Of a DNA stretch of 47,981 nt, positions 33,112-41,955 are shown in pieces (position 1 is the first letter of the stretch; each line of letters begins with the position of its first letter). This DNA is from Desulfobacula sp964636495 (GTDB lineage: Bacteria > Desulfobacterota > Desulfobacteria > Desulfobacterales > Desulfobacteraceae), in assembly GCA_964636495.1 (NCBI GenBank), contig CAZWSL010000024.1, positions 1 to 47,981 on the forward strand. Reading direction: 5' to 3'. A program made the translations under genes and the position numbers. Below the pieces are notes generated by a model. That model ran no database searches. It saw only the letters and a program-made list of their open reading frames with translations, and was not told the origin of the DNA.

Positions 33112-33735
33112 ATGAGTGCATTACTTGGAAAAAAAATCGGTATGACCAATGTGTTTTCACAAGATGGAAAACTCATTCCTGTAACAGTTGTACAGGCAGG
33201 CCCTTGTGTCGTTACTCAGATAAAAACAGAGGAATCTGATGGGTATAATGCTCTTCAAATAGGGTTTGATGAAAAAAAAATTGAAAAATTAACCAAACCC
33301 ATTGCAGGACATTTGAAAAAATCAACCAATAAGGGTTTAAGTGTTTTAAGAGAATTCAGAACCGATGATATTGAAAATGTTGAGACAGGTGCAACTCTCT
33401 CTATAGATATGTTTTCTGTTGGAGACAAGGTGACTATCTCCGGGATCTCAAAGGGACGTGGATTTCAAGGTACCATTAAAAGACACGGTTTCAGCAGGGG
33501 ACCGGAAACACATGGTAACAGAAATCATAGAAAGCCGGGATCTGTTGGAAACAGTGCCTGGCCCGGAAAAATATTTAAAGGGAAAAAGATGCCGGGTCAC
33601 ATGGGTACAGAGAGAGAAACAGTAAAGAATCTTACAATTATAGATATTAAATCAGAAGACAATCTTTTGTTGGTCAAGGGATCGGTCCCCGGGTTTAAAA
33701 CAGGTATTCTGGAAGTGCGGAAGGCATTAAAGTAG
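33112..33735 (+). CDS. rplC: 50S ribosomal protein L3
   Basis: A 207-residue early-assembly protein reaching the peptidyl-transferase centre. LGKKIGMTNVFSQDG at the start, KGRGFQGTIKRHGFSRGP, and GKKMPGHMG in the central extension identify it. It is followed by an unusually long 149-base spacer before rplD. Confidence 0.97.
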   Translation: MSALLGKKIGMTNVFSQDGKLIPVTVVQAGPCVVTQIKTEESDGYNALQIGFDEKKIEKLTKPIAGHLKKSTNKGLSVLREFRTDDIENVETGATLSIDMFSVGDKVTISGISKGRGFQGTIKRHGFSRGPETHGNRNHRKPGSVGNSAWPGKIFKGKKMPGHMGTERETVKNLTIIDIKSEDNLLLVKGSVPGFKTGILEVRKALK

Positions 33736-33820
33736 GTTAGAGATATAATTCATGAACTCTTATTAAAATAGAGTTTCACATGGCAATCTCAATACTCAAA
33801 ATAAAATAGAGAATAAAATG

Positions 33821-33862
33821 CGGCTATGGGTATTGCATTATCCAGGCAGTGATGCATAGTCG
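33821..33862 (+). promoter_or_regulatory. Structured spacer element upstream of rplD
   Basis: CGGCTATG (33821-33828) pairs with CATAGTCG (33855-33862), one pair being G-U. An inner stem CATTA (33836-33840) with TGATG (33850-33854) closes the loop TCCAGGCAG. It ends 22 bases before the rplD ATG. As L4 represses the S10 operon in Escherichia coli, an L4 or operon control site is a possible reading. Confidence 0.4.
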
Positions 33863-33884
33863 ATCAAAATTTATGAGGAAGAAT

Positions 33885-34505
33885 ATGGCTGCTGTAGATG
33901 TATTAAACAGTGAAGGTAAAAAAGTGTCAGAAGCTCAATTACCTGATGAAATTTTTAACACGCCAATTAAACAGAGTGTTCTTCACCACGTTGTTCGTTC
34001 CCAGCTCGCAGCAAAGCGAGAAGGGACAGCTGCGTGTAAGACACGGGGCATGGTTAGAGGCAGTACAAAAAAACTTTTCAGGCAGAAGGGAACAGGTAAT
34101 GCCCGTGCAGGTTCAGTGAAATCTCCTTTGAGAAGAGGTGGAGGGGTTGTTTTCGGGCCGACTCAAAGAGCATTTACCATCAAGGTTCCTAAAAAGGTTA
34201 GAAAACTTGCCTTGAAAATGGCACTTAGTTCAAAGGTAGAAGATAATACAATTTTTGTAATAGATGATTTCAAACTTGAAGCTATAAAAACCAAGGATCT
34301 TGTTAATATTCTGAAATCACTTGATCTTTCTGATTTGTTGATTGTTTCAGATAGTGAAGATACAAACCTTTTGATGTCATCAAGAAATATACCTGATGTT
34401 AAGGTTATAAAAACCGAGGGTCTCAACGTATATGATATTTTGAAATTCAAGAACCTCCTTCTTGTGGAATCAACTATTAATAATATCAAGGGGAGGCTGT
34501 GCTAA
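33885..34505 (+). CDS. rplD: 50S ribosomal protein L4
   Basis: A 206-residue protein of the exit tunnel. The tunnel loop region KRGTAACKTRGMVRGSTKK-like segment (here KREGTAACKTRGMVRG, then FRQKGTGNARAGS) and GGGVVFGPTQR are conserved. The ATG at 33885 has GAGGAA nearby; a longer frame from 33849 has no support. Confidence 0.96.
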   Translation: MAAVDVLNSEGKKVSEAQLPDEIFNTPIKQSVLHHVVRSQLAAKREGTAACKTRGMVRGSTKKLFRQKGTGNARAGSVKSPLRRGGGVVFGPTQRAFTIKVPKKVRKLALKMALSSKVEDNTIFVIDDFKLEAIKTKDLVNILKSLDLSDLLIVSDSEDTNLLMSSRNIPDVKVIKTEGLNVYDILKFKNLLLVESTINNIKGRLC

Positions 34506-34506
34506 A

Positions 34507-34794
34507 ATGAAGCAATATGACATTATACGTGGTCCTCTGGTTACTGAAAAAACAACTCTTCAAAAAGAAATTAATAACCAGGTGACGTTCAAGGTTGACA
34601 AAAATGCCAACCGTGTTGAAATAAAAAGCGCTGTCGAAAAGAATTTCAATGTCAAAGTAAAACAGGTCAGGACTATCCAGATCAAAGGAAAAGTTAAGCA
34701 GCGTGGTAGAATAATTGGTAAAAGAAAAGACTGGAAAAAAGCAGTAATAACTCTTTTGCCAGGACAAAAAATAGATTTTTTTGAAGGTGTTTAA
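34507..34794 (+). CDS. rplW: 50S ribosomal protein L23
   Basis: A 95-residue protein at the tunnel exit that docks trigger factor and SRP. IIRGPLVTEKTTLQ and the NVKVKQVRTIQIKGKVK arm are typical. The ATG at 34507 lies one base after the rplD stop; upstream in-frame codons lie inside rplD. Confidence 0.95.
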   Translation: MKQYDIIRGPLVTEKTTLQKEINNQVTFKVDKNANRVEIKSAVEKNFNVKVKQVRTIQIKGKVKQRGRIIGKRKDWKKAVITLLPGQKIDFFEGV

Positions 34795-34811
34795 AATAGA
34801 GGTATAAATAT

Positions 34812-35648
34812 ATGTCAACAATAATAAAAACAAAACCGACATCTCCAGGACGACGTTCTCAGGAATACCTTTCTTTTGAAGAAATTACCAAGACAAAACC
34901 TGAAAGACGGCTTACTAAAAATATAAACAAACGCGCAGGCAGGAATTCATATGGTAGAATCACTGCCAAGCATAGAGGCGGCGGTGCAAAAAAGAAATAT
35001 CGTATTATTGATTTTAAAAGGGATAAAGATGGTATCCCGGCAAAAGTATCAGCCATTGAATATGATCCTAACCGAAGCTCAAGACTTGCTCTTTTAGTCT
35101 ATGCTGATGGTGAAAAAAGATATATTCTTGCTCCCCGTGATGTTAAAGTAGGTGATATCCTTGAAACCGGTGAAAATGCAGATATTAAACCCGGTAACTG
35201 TACAACTCTTGAAAATATCCCAACTGGCACAAGAATCCATAATATTGAACTGAAGCAGAACAAAGGCGGACAAATCGTCAGAAGTGCCGGTGCTTATGCA
35301 AGGCTTATGGCTAAAGAGGGAAAATATGGGCAGGTGCTCCTTCCTTCAGGAGAAGTTAGAATGATACTTCTGAAATGTAAGGCTACCATTGGCAGAGTGG
35401 GCAATGAAAAGCACGCTGACGTTAAAATCGGTAAAGCCGGCAGAAACAGATGGAAAGGTAGACGTCCTTCTGTAAGAGGCGTTGCAATGAATCCCGTTGA
35501 TCATCCAATGGGTGGTGGTGAAGGAAGATCTTCCGGTGGAAGGCAGCCTTGTACTCCCTGGGGAATACAGACAAAAGGTAAAAGAACTAGAAAGAGCGCC
35601 AGAACAGATCAATACATCGTTAAAAGAAGATCTAAAAGAAAAAAATAA
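34812..35648 (+). CDS. rplB: 50S ribosomal protein L2
   Basis: A 278-residue core 23S-binding protein. GRNSYGRITAKHRGGGAKK, the YDPNRSSRLALL segment and AMNPVDHPMGGGEGRSSGGR, which contains the conserved histidine near the peptidyl-transferase centre, are present. Confidence 0.98.
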   Translation: MSTIIKTKPTSPGRRSQEYLSFEEITKTKPERRLTKNINKRAGRNSYGRITAKHRGGGAKKKYRIIDFKRDKDGIPAKVSAIEYDPNRSSRLALLVYADGEKRYILAPRDVKVGDILETGENADIKPGNCTTLENIPTGTRIHNIELKQNKGGQIVRSAGAYARLMAKEGKYGQVLLPSGEVRMILLKCKATIGRVGNEKHADVKIGKAGRNRWKGRRPSVRGVAMNPVDHPMGGGEGRSSGGRQPCTPWGIQTKGKRTRKSARTDQYIVKRRSKRKK

Positions 35649-35662
35649 ATAGGTGATAAATC

Positions 35663-35938
35663 ATGCCAAGATCATTAAAAAAAGGACCATATATTGCACC
35701 ACAGCTTTTAAAAAAAGTATTAGATGCAAATCAATCCAAAAGCAATAAAGTAATTAAAACCTGGTCACGCAGATCAACTATATTTCCTGAGATGGTTGGT
35801 ATTACGCTGGCTGTCCATAATGGCAAAAAATTTATACCGGTTTTTGTTTCAGAAAATATGGTTGGACATAAACTGGGTGAATTTTCGCCTACCAGAACTT
35901 TCTGGGGACATGCAGGAGATAAAAGGGCCAAGAGATAA
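35663..35938 (+). CDS. rpsS: 30S ribosomal protein S19
   Basis: A 91-residue head protein contacting the A-site finger. MPRSLKKGPYI, TWSRRSTIFPEMVG and LGEFSPTRTFWGHAGDKR are standard. It is 14 bases after rplB. Confidence 0.98.
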   Translation: MPRSLKKGPYIAPQLLKKVLDANQSKSNKVIKTWSRRSTIFPEMVGITLAVHNGKKFIPVFVSENMVGHKLGEFSPTRTFWGHAGDKRAKR

Positions 35939-35966
35939 CCTCTTGCCTGATATAAGGATAATTAAT

Positions 35967-36305
35967 ATGGAAGTTAAAGCTACTACAAAATATACACGGA
36001 TTTCACCTTTAAAGCTTCGATTGCCGATTTCCCAGATAAAAGGAAAAAATGCAGAACAGGCACTTATGCTTTTAAAATTTATGCCGCTGAAATCAGCCGG
36101 GATTATTTACAAAACTTTGCAGTCAGCTGTCTCTAATGCTGAGCACAATAATGAACTTGATGTAGATAAATTGATTGTTAAAAATGTTATTGTTGATCAA
36201 GGTCCTTCCATGAAACGGTTTCGACCGAGAGCCAGAGGAAGAGCATCAAGAATTTTGAAAAGAAGCAGTCATTTAACTATAATTGTAGAAGAAATTGACA
36301 AATAG
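35967..36305 (+). CDS. rplV: 50S ribosomal protein L22
   Basis: A 112-residue tunnel protein. KYTRISPLKLRLPISQIKGK begins the family fold, and GPSMKRFRPRARGRASRI is the beta-hairpin that lines the tunnel (macrolide-sensitive form, no insertion seen). The ATG at 35967 has AAGGA upstream; the frame is open further back through rpsS. Confidence 0.96.
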   Translation: MEVKATTKYTRISPLKLRLPISQIKGKNAEQALMLLKFMPLKSAGIIYKTLQSAVSNAEHNNELDVDKLIVKNVIVDQGPSMKRFRPRARGRASRILKRSSHLTIIVEEIDK

Positions 36306-36317
36306 GAGGAAGTAAGC

Positions 36318-36968
36318 TTGGGCCAGAAAGTACATCCTACAGGATTAAGATTAGGTATCATTCGAACTTGGGACTCCAGATGGTACGCAGACAAGGAATA
36401 TGCCTCTTTTGTTGAAGAAGATTTTAAAGTTCGAAAATTTCTGAAAAAGAAATTATACCATGCTGGTATTTCAAAAATAGAGATAGAAAGATTTTCTAAA
36501 CAGATCAGGCTAAGGGTATTTGCAGCAAGACCTGGTATTATTATCGGGAAAAAGGGTTCAGAGATTTCACTATTGAAAAAAGAACTCGAGAAAATGCTTA
36601 AACCTGCTGTCATGATTGATATCAAGGAAGTTAGACGTCCTGAAATAGATGCTCAACTCGTTGCTGAAAATATTGCACTTCAGCTTGAGAGAAGAATCGC
36701 ATTTAGAAGAGCGATGAAAAGAAGCGTTTCCTCAGCCATGAGATTTGGAGCAAAAGGAATAAAAATTATCTGTTCAGGTCGTCTCGGTGGTGCAGAGATG
36801 GCAAGAACTGAATGGTATAAAGAAGGACGGATTCCTCTTCATACTTTGAGAGCTGATGTAGATTACGGCTTTATTGAAGCAAAAACAACCTATGGTACTA
36901 TTGGAATTAAAACTTTTATTTTTAAAGGCGAAGTGATTGATTCTGATGATCGGGCCATTGCAAGGTAA
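36318..36968 (+). CDS. rpsC: 30S ribosomal protein S3
   Basis: A 216-residue protein with a KH domain (IIIGKKGSEISLLKKELEK) and a C-terminal domain at the mRNA entry (RLGGAEMARTEWYKEGRIPL). The start is TTG, preceded by AGGAGG at eight bases. It is encoded 12 bases after rplV. Confidence 0.97.
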   Translation: MGQKVHPTGLRLGIIRTWDSRWYADKEYASFVEEDFKVRKFLKKKLYHAGISKIEIERFSKQIRLRVFAARPGIIIGKKGSEISLLKKELEKMLKPAVMIDIKEVRRPEIDAQLVAENIALQLERRIAFRRAMKRSVSSAMRFGAKGIKIICSGRLGGAEMARTEWYKEGRIPLHTLRADVDYGFIEAKTTYGTIGIKTFIFKGEVIDSDDRAIAR

Positions 36969-36991
36969 AAGCATATTAGGAGATATAAAAG

Positions 36992-37402
36992 ATGCTTAGT
37001 CCAAAAAATGTAAAATTCCGTAAAGAATTCCGCGGTAGAACAAAAGGCTCACCAAGCAGAGGTAATACTTTAAGTTTTGGTGACTTTGGTTTACAGGCTG
37101 TGGAATGCGGATATATAAATGCACGACAAATTGAAGCTGCAAGGGTTGCGTTGACAAGACATGCAAAAAGAGCTGGCAAGAGCTGGATCCGCTTTTTCCC
37201 TGATCATCCTGTTACTAAAAAACCTGCAGAAGTTAGAATGGGTAAAGGTAAGGGTGGAACAGACGCCTGGGTTGCAAGGGTTAAACCTGGAAGAATTCTT
37301 TATGAAATGGAAGGTGTTTCAAGAGAGGTTGCCCAGGAAGCCATGAGACTTGCAGCACGTAAGCTATCCTTAAAGACAAGATTTATTGAGAGGAGCAGCT
37401 GA
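36992..37402 (+). CDS. rplP: 50S ribosomal protein L16
   Basis: A 136-residue protein near the A-site tRNA elbow. MLSPKNVKFRKEFRGR, IEAARVALTRHAKR and GKGKGGTDAWVARVKPGRIL are characteristic. rpmC starts just after its stop, suggesting coupled translation. Confidence 0.98.
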   Translation: MLSPKNVKFRKEFRGRTKGSPSRGNTLSFGDFGLQAVECGYINARQIEAARVALTRHAKRAGKSWIRFFPDHPVTKKPAEVRMGKGKGGTDAWVARVKPGRILYEMEGVSREVAQEAMRLAARKLSLKTRFIERSS

Positions 37403-37403
37403 T

Positions 37404-37601
37404 ATGAAGACAGGTGAAATAAGAGAAATGGGAGCAGATAAGATCAAAGAGAAAATCGAGCAGTTAAAAAAAGAGCTTTTTAATCTTAGATTTCAAAACA
37501 GTGTTGGCCAGCTTGAAAATACAGCAACGCTTTCAAATGTCAAAAAAGATATTGCAAGATTATATACAATATCAAAAGAGATGAATGTAAACATAAGTTA
37601 A
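37404..37601 (+). CDS. rpmC: 50S ribosomal protein L29
   Basis: A 65-residue two-helix protein at the tunnel exit. KIKEKIEQLKKELFNLRFQN and QLENTATLSNVKKDIARLYT match the family. The ATG at 37404 has GAGGAG inside the end of rplP. Confidence 0.95.
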   Translation: MKTGEIREMGADKIKEKIEQLKKELFNLRFQNSVGQLENTATLSNVKKDIARLYTISKEMNVNIS

Positions 37602-37620
37602 ATTATTTAAAGAAATTACT

Positions 37621-37881
37621 ATGAAAGATATTCAAAAAAACAGAAGAGAGTTATTAGGTCTTATTGTATCAGATAAAATGGAAAAATCTGTTGTTGTAAA
37701 GGTTGAAAGATTTATTCAGCACAAGATTTATAAAAAGTATATTAAAAGATACAAAAAATATCATGCCCATGATGAAAACAATGAGTGTAACATTGGTGAC
37801 ATTGTTAAAATCGTCGAAACAAGGCCTTTGAGTAAGCTGAAACGTTTCAGAGTGTCTGAAATTGTTAAAAAAGCTGTTTGA
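37621..37881 (+). CDS. rpsQ: 30S ribosomal protein S17
   Basis: An 86-residue OB-fold protein that binds 16S rRNA early. NRRELLGLIVSDKMEKSVVV and the conserved IGDIVKIVETRPLSKLKRFR are present. The upstream Shine-Dalgarno is weak (AAGAAA). Confidence 0.96.
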   Translation: MKDIQKNRRELLGLIVSDKMEKSVVVKVERFIQHKIYKKYIKRYKKYHAHDENNECNIGDIVKIVETRPLSKLKRFRVSEIVKKAV

Positions 37882-37898
37882 TTAAGGGAGTTTGAAAA

Positions 37899-38267
37899 AT
37901 GATTCAGAGTGAAACAAGATTAACGGTAGCAGACAACTCCGGTGCAAAGGAATTGTATTGTATAAAGGTCCTTGGAGGATCAAAAAGAAGATATGCCAGC
38001 ATTGGTGATATTATCACGTGTTCAGTAAAAGAGGCAATTCCTAACTCTAAAGTCAGCAAGGGCGATATTGTTCAGGCAGTAATTGTAAGAACCAAAAAAG
38101 AGATTTCCAGACCTGACGGCTCCATGATCAGATTTGATGATAATTCTGCTGTTATTTTGTCAAAATCCAAAGAACCTATTGGAACACGAATATTTGGTCC
38201 TGTTGCAAGAGAATTAAGAGCAAAGAGCTTTATGAAAATTGTCTCGCTGGCACCTGATGTGCTTTAA
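37899..38267 (+). CDS. rplN: 50S ribosomal protein L14
   Basis: A 122-residue protein at the subunit interface. MIQSETRLTVADNSGAKEL, the GSKRRYASIGDII segment and GTRIFGPVARELR are standard. RsfS, if present, would dock here. Confidence 0.98.
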   Translation: MIQSETRLTVADNSGAKELYCIKVLGGSKRRYASIGDIITCSVKEAIPNSKVSKGDIVQAVIVRTKKEISRPDGSMIRFDDNSAVILSKSKEPIGTRIFGPVARELRAKSFMKIVSLAPDVL

Positions 38268-38294
38268 TCATCCTGGTTTTGGAGAAAATATCCT

Positions 38295-38624
38295 ATGGAA
38301 ACTATGAAAATTAGAATTAAAAAAGATGATAAGGTTAAAGTACTTACTGGTAAAGATAAGGGAAAAATAGGTAAAGTACTGAAAGTTGTTAAAAAAACCA
38401 ACCGTGTCATTGTTGAAAATATAAATGTTGCAAAGGTTAATCAGAGGCCGACACAGGCAAATCCACAAGGTGGTATTGTGGAGAAAAATATGCCGCTCCA
38501 TGTTTCTAATCTAATGATTATGTGCAACTCATGTGTAAAGCCTACTAGAATTTCAATAAAAGAATTAGAAGATGGAAAACGGGTTAGAATCTGCAAACAG
38601 TGTAATCAGCAGATTGATTCCTAA
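38295..38624 (+). CDS. rplX: 50S ribosomal protein L24 with C-terminal zinc ribbon
   Basis: A 109-residue assembly initiator with a KOW segment (KDDKVKVLTGKDKGKIGKVLK). The C-terminus carries Cys77, Cys80, Cys100 and Cys103 (CNSC...CKQC), a zinc-ribbon form found in many bacteria. ATG at 38295 or 38304 are both possible starts. Confidence 0.95.
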   Translation: METMKIRIKKDDKVKVLTGKDKGKIGKVLKVVKKTNRVIVENINVAKVNQRPTQANPQGGIVEKNMPLHVSNLMIMCNSCVKPTRISIKELEDGKRVRICKQCNQQIDS

Positions 38625-38645
38625 GACCAGAGACGGAGATAACAG

Positions 38646-39185
38646 ATGTCAACTCTTAAGGAAAAATATATTAAACAAGTTGTCCCACAGCTTAGACAAA
38701 CTTTTAATTATAAGAATCAGTTTCAAATTCCTAAGTTAGAGAAAATTGTTTTAAATATGGGATTGGGTATTGCAGTAACTAATCCCAAGATCGTGGATTC
38801 AGCAGCTTCAGAATTAGCACTGATTGCAGGTCAAAAACCTATAATAACAAGAGCTAAAAAACCAATTGCGAATTTCAAGCTGCGTGCTGACCTTCCAATT
38901 GGGTGCAAGGTAACCTTGCGCCGTGAAAAAATGTATGATTTTTTTGACAGGCTTGTGAATATCGCATTGCCGCGTGTCAGGGATTTTAGAGGCATTTCTT
39001 CAAAAGCTTTTGACGGCAGGGGTAATTATAGTCTTGGTATTACAGAGCATATAATTTTTCCTGAAATTGATTATGATAAGACTGACAGTATTAAAGGTCT
39101 TAATGTTACTATCGTAACTAGTGCACAAACCGATGAGGAAGGCAGAAAGTTTCTAAAACTGATGGGAATGCCTTTTAAAAACTAA
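38646..39185 (+). CDS. rplE: 50S ribosomal protein L5
   Basis: A 179-residue 5S rRNA-binding protein. KIVLNMGLGIAVTNPK, GQKPIITRAKKPIANFKLR and RDFRGISSKAFDGRGNYSLG are diagnostic. Confidence 0.98.
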   Translation: MSTLKEKYIKQVVPQLRQTFNYKNQFQIPKLEKIVLNMGLGIAVTNPKIVDSAASELALIAGQKPIITRAKKPIANFKLRADLPIGCKVTLRREKMYDFFDRLVNIALPRVRDFRGISSKAFDGRGNYSLGITEHIIFPEIDYDKTDSIKGLNVTIVTSAQTDEEGRKFLKLMGMPFKN

Positions 39186-39203
39186 GGATTACAGGAGGAA
39201 AGC

Positions 39204-39389
39204 TTGGCTAAAAAAGCTTTAATCGCAAAGGCTCAGAGAAAATCAAAATTTTCAACACGTGCTTATAACAGATGCCCTTTATGCGGTCGACCAAGAGGAT
39301 TTATTAGAAAAGCTGGTATTTGCAGAATTTGTTTCAGGACGCTTGCGTCAGAAGGAAAACTTCCAGGTGTTACCAAATCAAGCTGGTAA
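39204..39389 (+). CDS. rpsN: 30S ribosomal protein S14, type Z (zinc)
   Basis: A 61-residue short S14 with Cys24, Cys27, Cys40 and Cys43 as zinc ligands (CPLC...CRIC). The start is TTG, preceded by AGGAGG. The C-terminus ends GVTKSSW, as usual for the type. Confidence 0.96.
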   Translation: MAKKALIAKAQRKSKFSTRAYNRCPLCGRPRGFIRKAGICRICFRTLASEGKLPGVTKSSW

Positions 39390-39435
39390 GTTAAGGATTC
39401 AAGTACAATAGCAGTAAATTTTAAGGAGAATTAAA

Positions 39436-39834
39436 ATGGCAAGTAGTGATCCAATTGCAGATATGCTGACGATCATAAGAAATGGTGGTAAAGCAGGATT
39501 TGCTAAAGTGGATATCCCCGGATCAAAAATCAAGCTGGAGATGATGCGGGTGCTAAAAGAGCAGGGATACATCAAAGATTATAAATTCCTTGAGGATAAA
39601 ACTCAGGGAGTGCTGCGGGTTTATCTGAAATATGTACAGGATGAACAGCCGACAATCTTTGGAATTACAAGAGTAAGTAAACCCTCATGTAGAGTTTATA
39701 GTAAATCAAAACAGATTAAGCCGGTCTTAAATGGTCTTGGTATTTCTATTGTCTCAACTTCAAAAGGTTTGATGACAGATAAACAGGCCAGAGAAGCGAA
39801 TCTCGGCGGTGAAATTCTTTGTAACGTTTGGTAA
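39436..39834 (+). CDS. rpsH: 30S ribosomal protein S8
   Basis: A 132-residue 16S-binding protein and, in Escherichia coli, translational repressor of the spc operon. DPIADMLTIIRNG at the start and GISIVSTSKGLMTDKQARE near the C-terminus identify it. Confidence 0.97.
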   Translation: MASSDPIADMLTIIRNGGKAGFAKVDIPGSKIKLEMMRVLKEQGYIKDYKFLEDKTQGVLRVYLKYVQDEQPTIFGITRVSKPSCRVYSKSKQIKPVLNGLGISIVSTSKGLMTDKQAREANLGGEILCNVW

Positions 39835-39848
39835 GACAGGAGTAGGAT

Positions 39849-40391
39849 ATGTCTAGAATAGGAAAAAAGCCGGTTCAGCTTCCAGAGAATGTACAATTTG
39901 CTATTAAAGGTGATATGGTTTCTGTTAAGGGACCAAAAGGTAATCTTGAACGGAAGATACATCCGGCTGTTAAAATAAGTATTAAAGACAATGCTGTTGT
40001 TTTTGATACAGAGCAGAATGATAAGAAAAAAGTTGCATTACAGGGCTTGTTCAGGTCTCTTGTGAACAACATGGTAACCGGTGTCACAAAAGGATATGAG
40101 AAAAAACTTATTCTTTCCGGTATTGGCTATCGTGCTGAAACAAAAGGCAATAGCCTGATATTGAATGTAGGATATTCCAATCCAGTGGATTTTAAAATAC
40201 CTGATGGCATTAATGCTAATGTTGAAAAAAATGTTGAAATTTCCTTGACAGGTATTGATAAAGAGCTTCTTGGTCAGGTAACTGCAAACATAAGAGATTT
40301 AAGGCCTCCTGAACCCTATAAGGGGAAAGGCATCATGTATGCAGATGAAAGAATTATTAGAAAAGCTGGTAAGACTGCTGGTAAAGATTAA
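39849..40391 (+). CDS. rplF: 50S ribosomal protein L6
   Basis: A 180-residue protein near the factor-binding site. MSRIGKKPVQLPENV, GPKGNLER, GYRAETKGNSLILNVGYSNP and PPEPYKGKGIMYADE are conserved. Confidence 0.98.
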   Translation: MSRIGKKPVQLPENVQFAIKGDMVSVKGPKGNLERKIHPAVKISIKDNAVVFDTEQNDKKKVALQGLFRSLVNNMVTGVTKGYEKKLILSGIGYRAETKGNSLILNVGYSNPVDFKIPDGINANVEKNVEISLTGIDKELLGQVTANIRDLRPPEPYKGKGIMYADERIIRKAGKTAGKD

Positions 40392-40411
40392 AAGGCGGGA
40401 ATATAAAAATT

Positions 40412-40780
40412 ATGGGAAATACATCACCAAGGCTTATTTCAAGGCTTAAAAGAAAAAAAAGAATCAGGAAAAATATTTTTGGTACGCAGGAACGTCCGAG
40501 ATTAAGTGTCTTTAGAAGTTCAAAACATATTTATGCCCAGATTATTGATGATACAAAAGGCTCAACACTTGTCTCTGCCTCTACACTTGACAGGGAGTTT
40601 AAAGAAAGCAGACAAGAAGGTAAAAAGAAAGAAATTGCAAAGTCTGTAGGAAGTCTTATTGGTAAGAGAGCTCTTGATAAAGGAATTACAAAGGTTGTTC
40701 TTGACAGGAATGGATTCTTATATCATGGTCGCGTGAAAGAACTTTCAAACGGAGCTCGCGAAGCAGGATTGAATTTTTAA
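40412..40780 (+). CDS. rplR: 50S ribosomal protein L18
   Basis: A 122-residue 5S rRNA-binding protein. RPRLSVFRSSKHIYAQIIDD, GKRALDKGITKVVLDRNGFLYHGRV and the final GAREAGLNF are standard. Confidence 0.98.
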   Translation: MGNTSPRLISRLKRKKRIRKNIFGTQERPRLSVFRSSKHIYAQIIDDTKGSTLVSASTLDREFKESRQEGKKKEIAKSVGSLIGKRALDKGITKVVLDRNGFLYHGRVKELSNGAREAGLNF

Positions 40781-40796
40781 TTTTGGAGGAACAACC

Positions 40797-41291
40797 TTGG
40801 CAAGACAGCAGATGGAAGATAATGGATTAATTGATAAAGTCGTAAGAATTAACCGTGTTGCAAAAGTAGTAAAAGGCGGTAGAAATTTCAGTTTCAGCGC
40901 ATTAGTTGTTGTTGGCGATGGAGAAGGCAGTGTAGGTTATGGCCTTGGAAAAGCAACTGAGGTACCCGAAGCAATAAAAAAAGGGATGGAAAAAGCCAAA
41001 AGAAATATGGTTAAAATTTCTCTGCTTGACGGAACTGTTCCATTTGAAGTTGTGGGAAAGGCAGGCGCAGGCCGTGTACTTCTTAAACCGGCTTCTCCCG
41101 GTACGGGATTAATTGCAGGAGGAGGAATCCGTGCTGTCCTTGAAGCTGTGGGCGTAACGGACATTCTGACCAAGTGTATTGGAACCCATAACACTCAAAA
41201 TATCGTCAGAGCAACAATGGCAGGGCTTCAATCTCTTTGTTTAAAAGAAGAAGTTGCAAAACGTCGCGGGCTGAAACCCGAAGAAATTTAA
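40797..41291 (+). CDS. rpsE: 30S ribosomal protein S5
   Basis: A 164-residue decoding-fidelity protein. VKGGRNFSFSALVVVGDGEG, GYGLGKATEVPEAIKKG and GTGLIAGGGIRAVLE are typical. The start is TTG behind GGAGG. Confidence 0.97.
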   Translation: MARQQMEDNGLIDKVVRINRVAKVVKGGRNFSFSALVVVGDGEGSVGYGLGKATEVPEAIKKGMEKAKRNMVKISLLDGTVPFEVVGKAGAGRVLLKPASPGTGLIAGGGIRAVLEAVGVTDILTKCIGTHNTQNIVRATMAGLQSLCLKEEVAKRRGLKPEEI

Positions 41292-41303
41292 TGAGGTTAC
41301 AAG

Positions 41304-41486
41304 ATGGCTGACAAGATAAAAATCACACAGATAAAAAGTACAATAGGAAGACCAGCCAAACATGGCAGGATTGTCCGATCTCTTGGTTTAAGAAGAATGC
41401 ATCAGACCGTTGAACATAACGCTGATCCGGTTATAATCGGGCAGGTTAAAAAAGTTTCGCATCTGTTAAAAGTGGAGGAAGTATAG
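41304..41486 (+). CDS. rpmD: 50S ribosomal protein L30
   Basis: A 60-residue protein. IKITQIKSTIGRPAKHGRIV and LGLRRMHQTVEHNADP match the family. rplO begins one base after its stop. Confidence 0.96.
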   Translation: MADKIKITQIKSTIGRPAKHGRIVRSLGLRRMHQTVEHNADPVIIGQVKKVSHLLKVEEV

Positions 41487-41487
41487 T

Positions 41488-41922
41488 ATGCAGCTTCATG
41501 AACTGTCACCTGAAAAAGGTGCAAAAAAAAACAGGAAAAAAGTAGGCCGTGGACCTGGGTCAGGTATGGGTAAAACATCCACACGAGGTCATAAGGGTCT
41601 TAAGTCACGATCAGGCGGAAATGTTCGCCCGGGATTTGAAGGCGGTCAGATGCCCATTTACAGAAGACTTCCCAAAAGAGGTTTTTTTAATATATTTAAG
41701 ACAAAAATATCAATCCTTAATATTCGAGATCTTGATAGATTCGAGGATGGAGCAACTATAGATATCACTGCTTTGAAATCAGCAGGAATGGTAAAAGGCC
41801 GTACTGATAATGTTAAAATTCTTGGTACAGGTGAGGTAACAAAGAAATTTTCCTTAAAAAATATTCTTGTTTCAAAAACTGCCAGAGAAAAAATTGAAAC
41901 TGCCGGTGGAAGCATAGAATAA
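41488..41922 (+). CDS. rplO: 50S ribosomal protein L15
   Basis: A 144-residue late-assembly protein. The Gly/Lys-rich start KKVGRGPGSGMGKTSTRGHKG and GFEGGQMPIYRRLPKRGF are diagnostic. Confidence 0.97.
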   Translation: MQLHELSPEKGAKKNRKKVGRGPGSGMGKTSTRGHKGLKSRSGGNVRPGFEGGQMPIYRRLPKRGFFNIFKTKISILNIRDLDRFEDGATIDITALKSAGMVKGRTDNVKILGTGEVTKKFSLKNILVSKTAREKIETAGGSIE

Positions 41923-41955
41923 AAATAATGCAAAGTTGATGTAAGGAACCAATTG

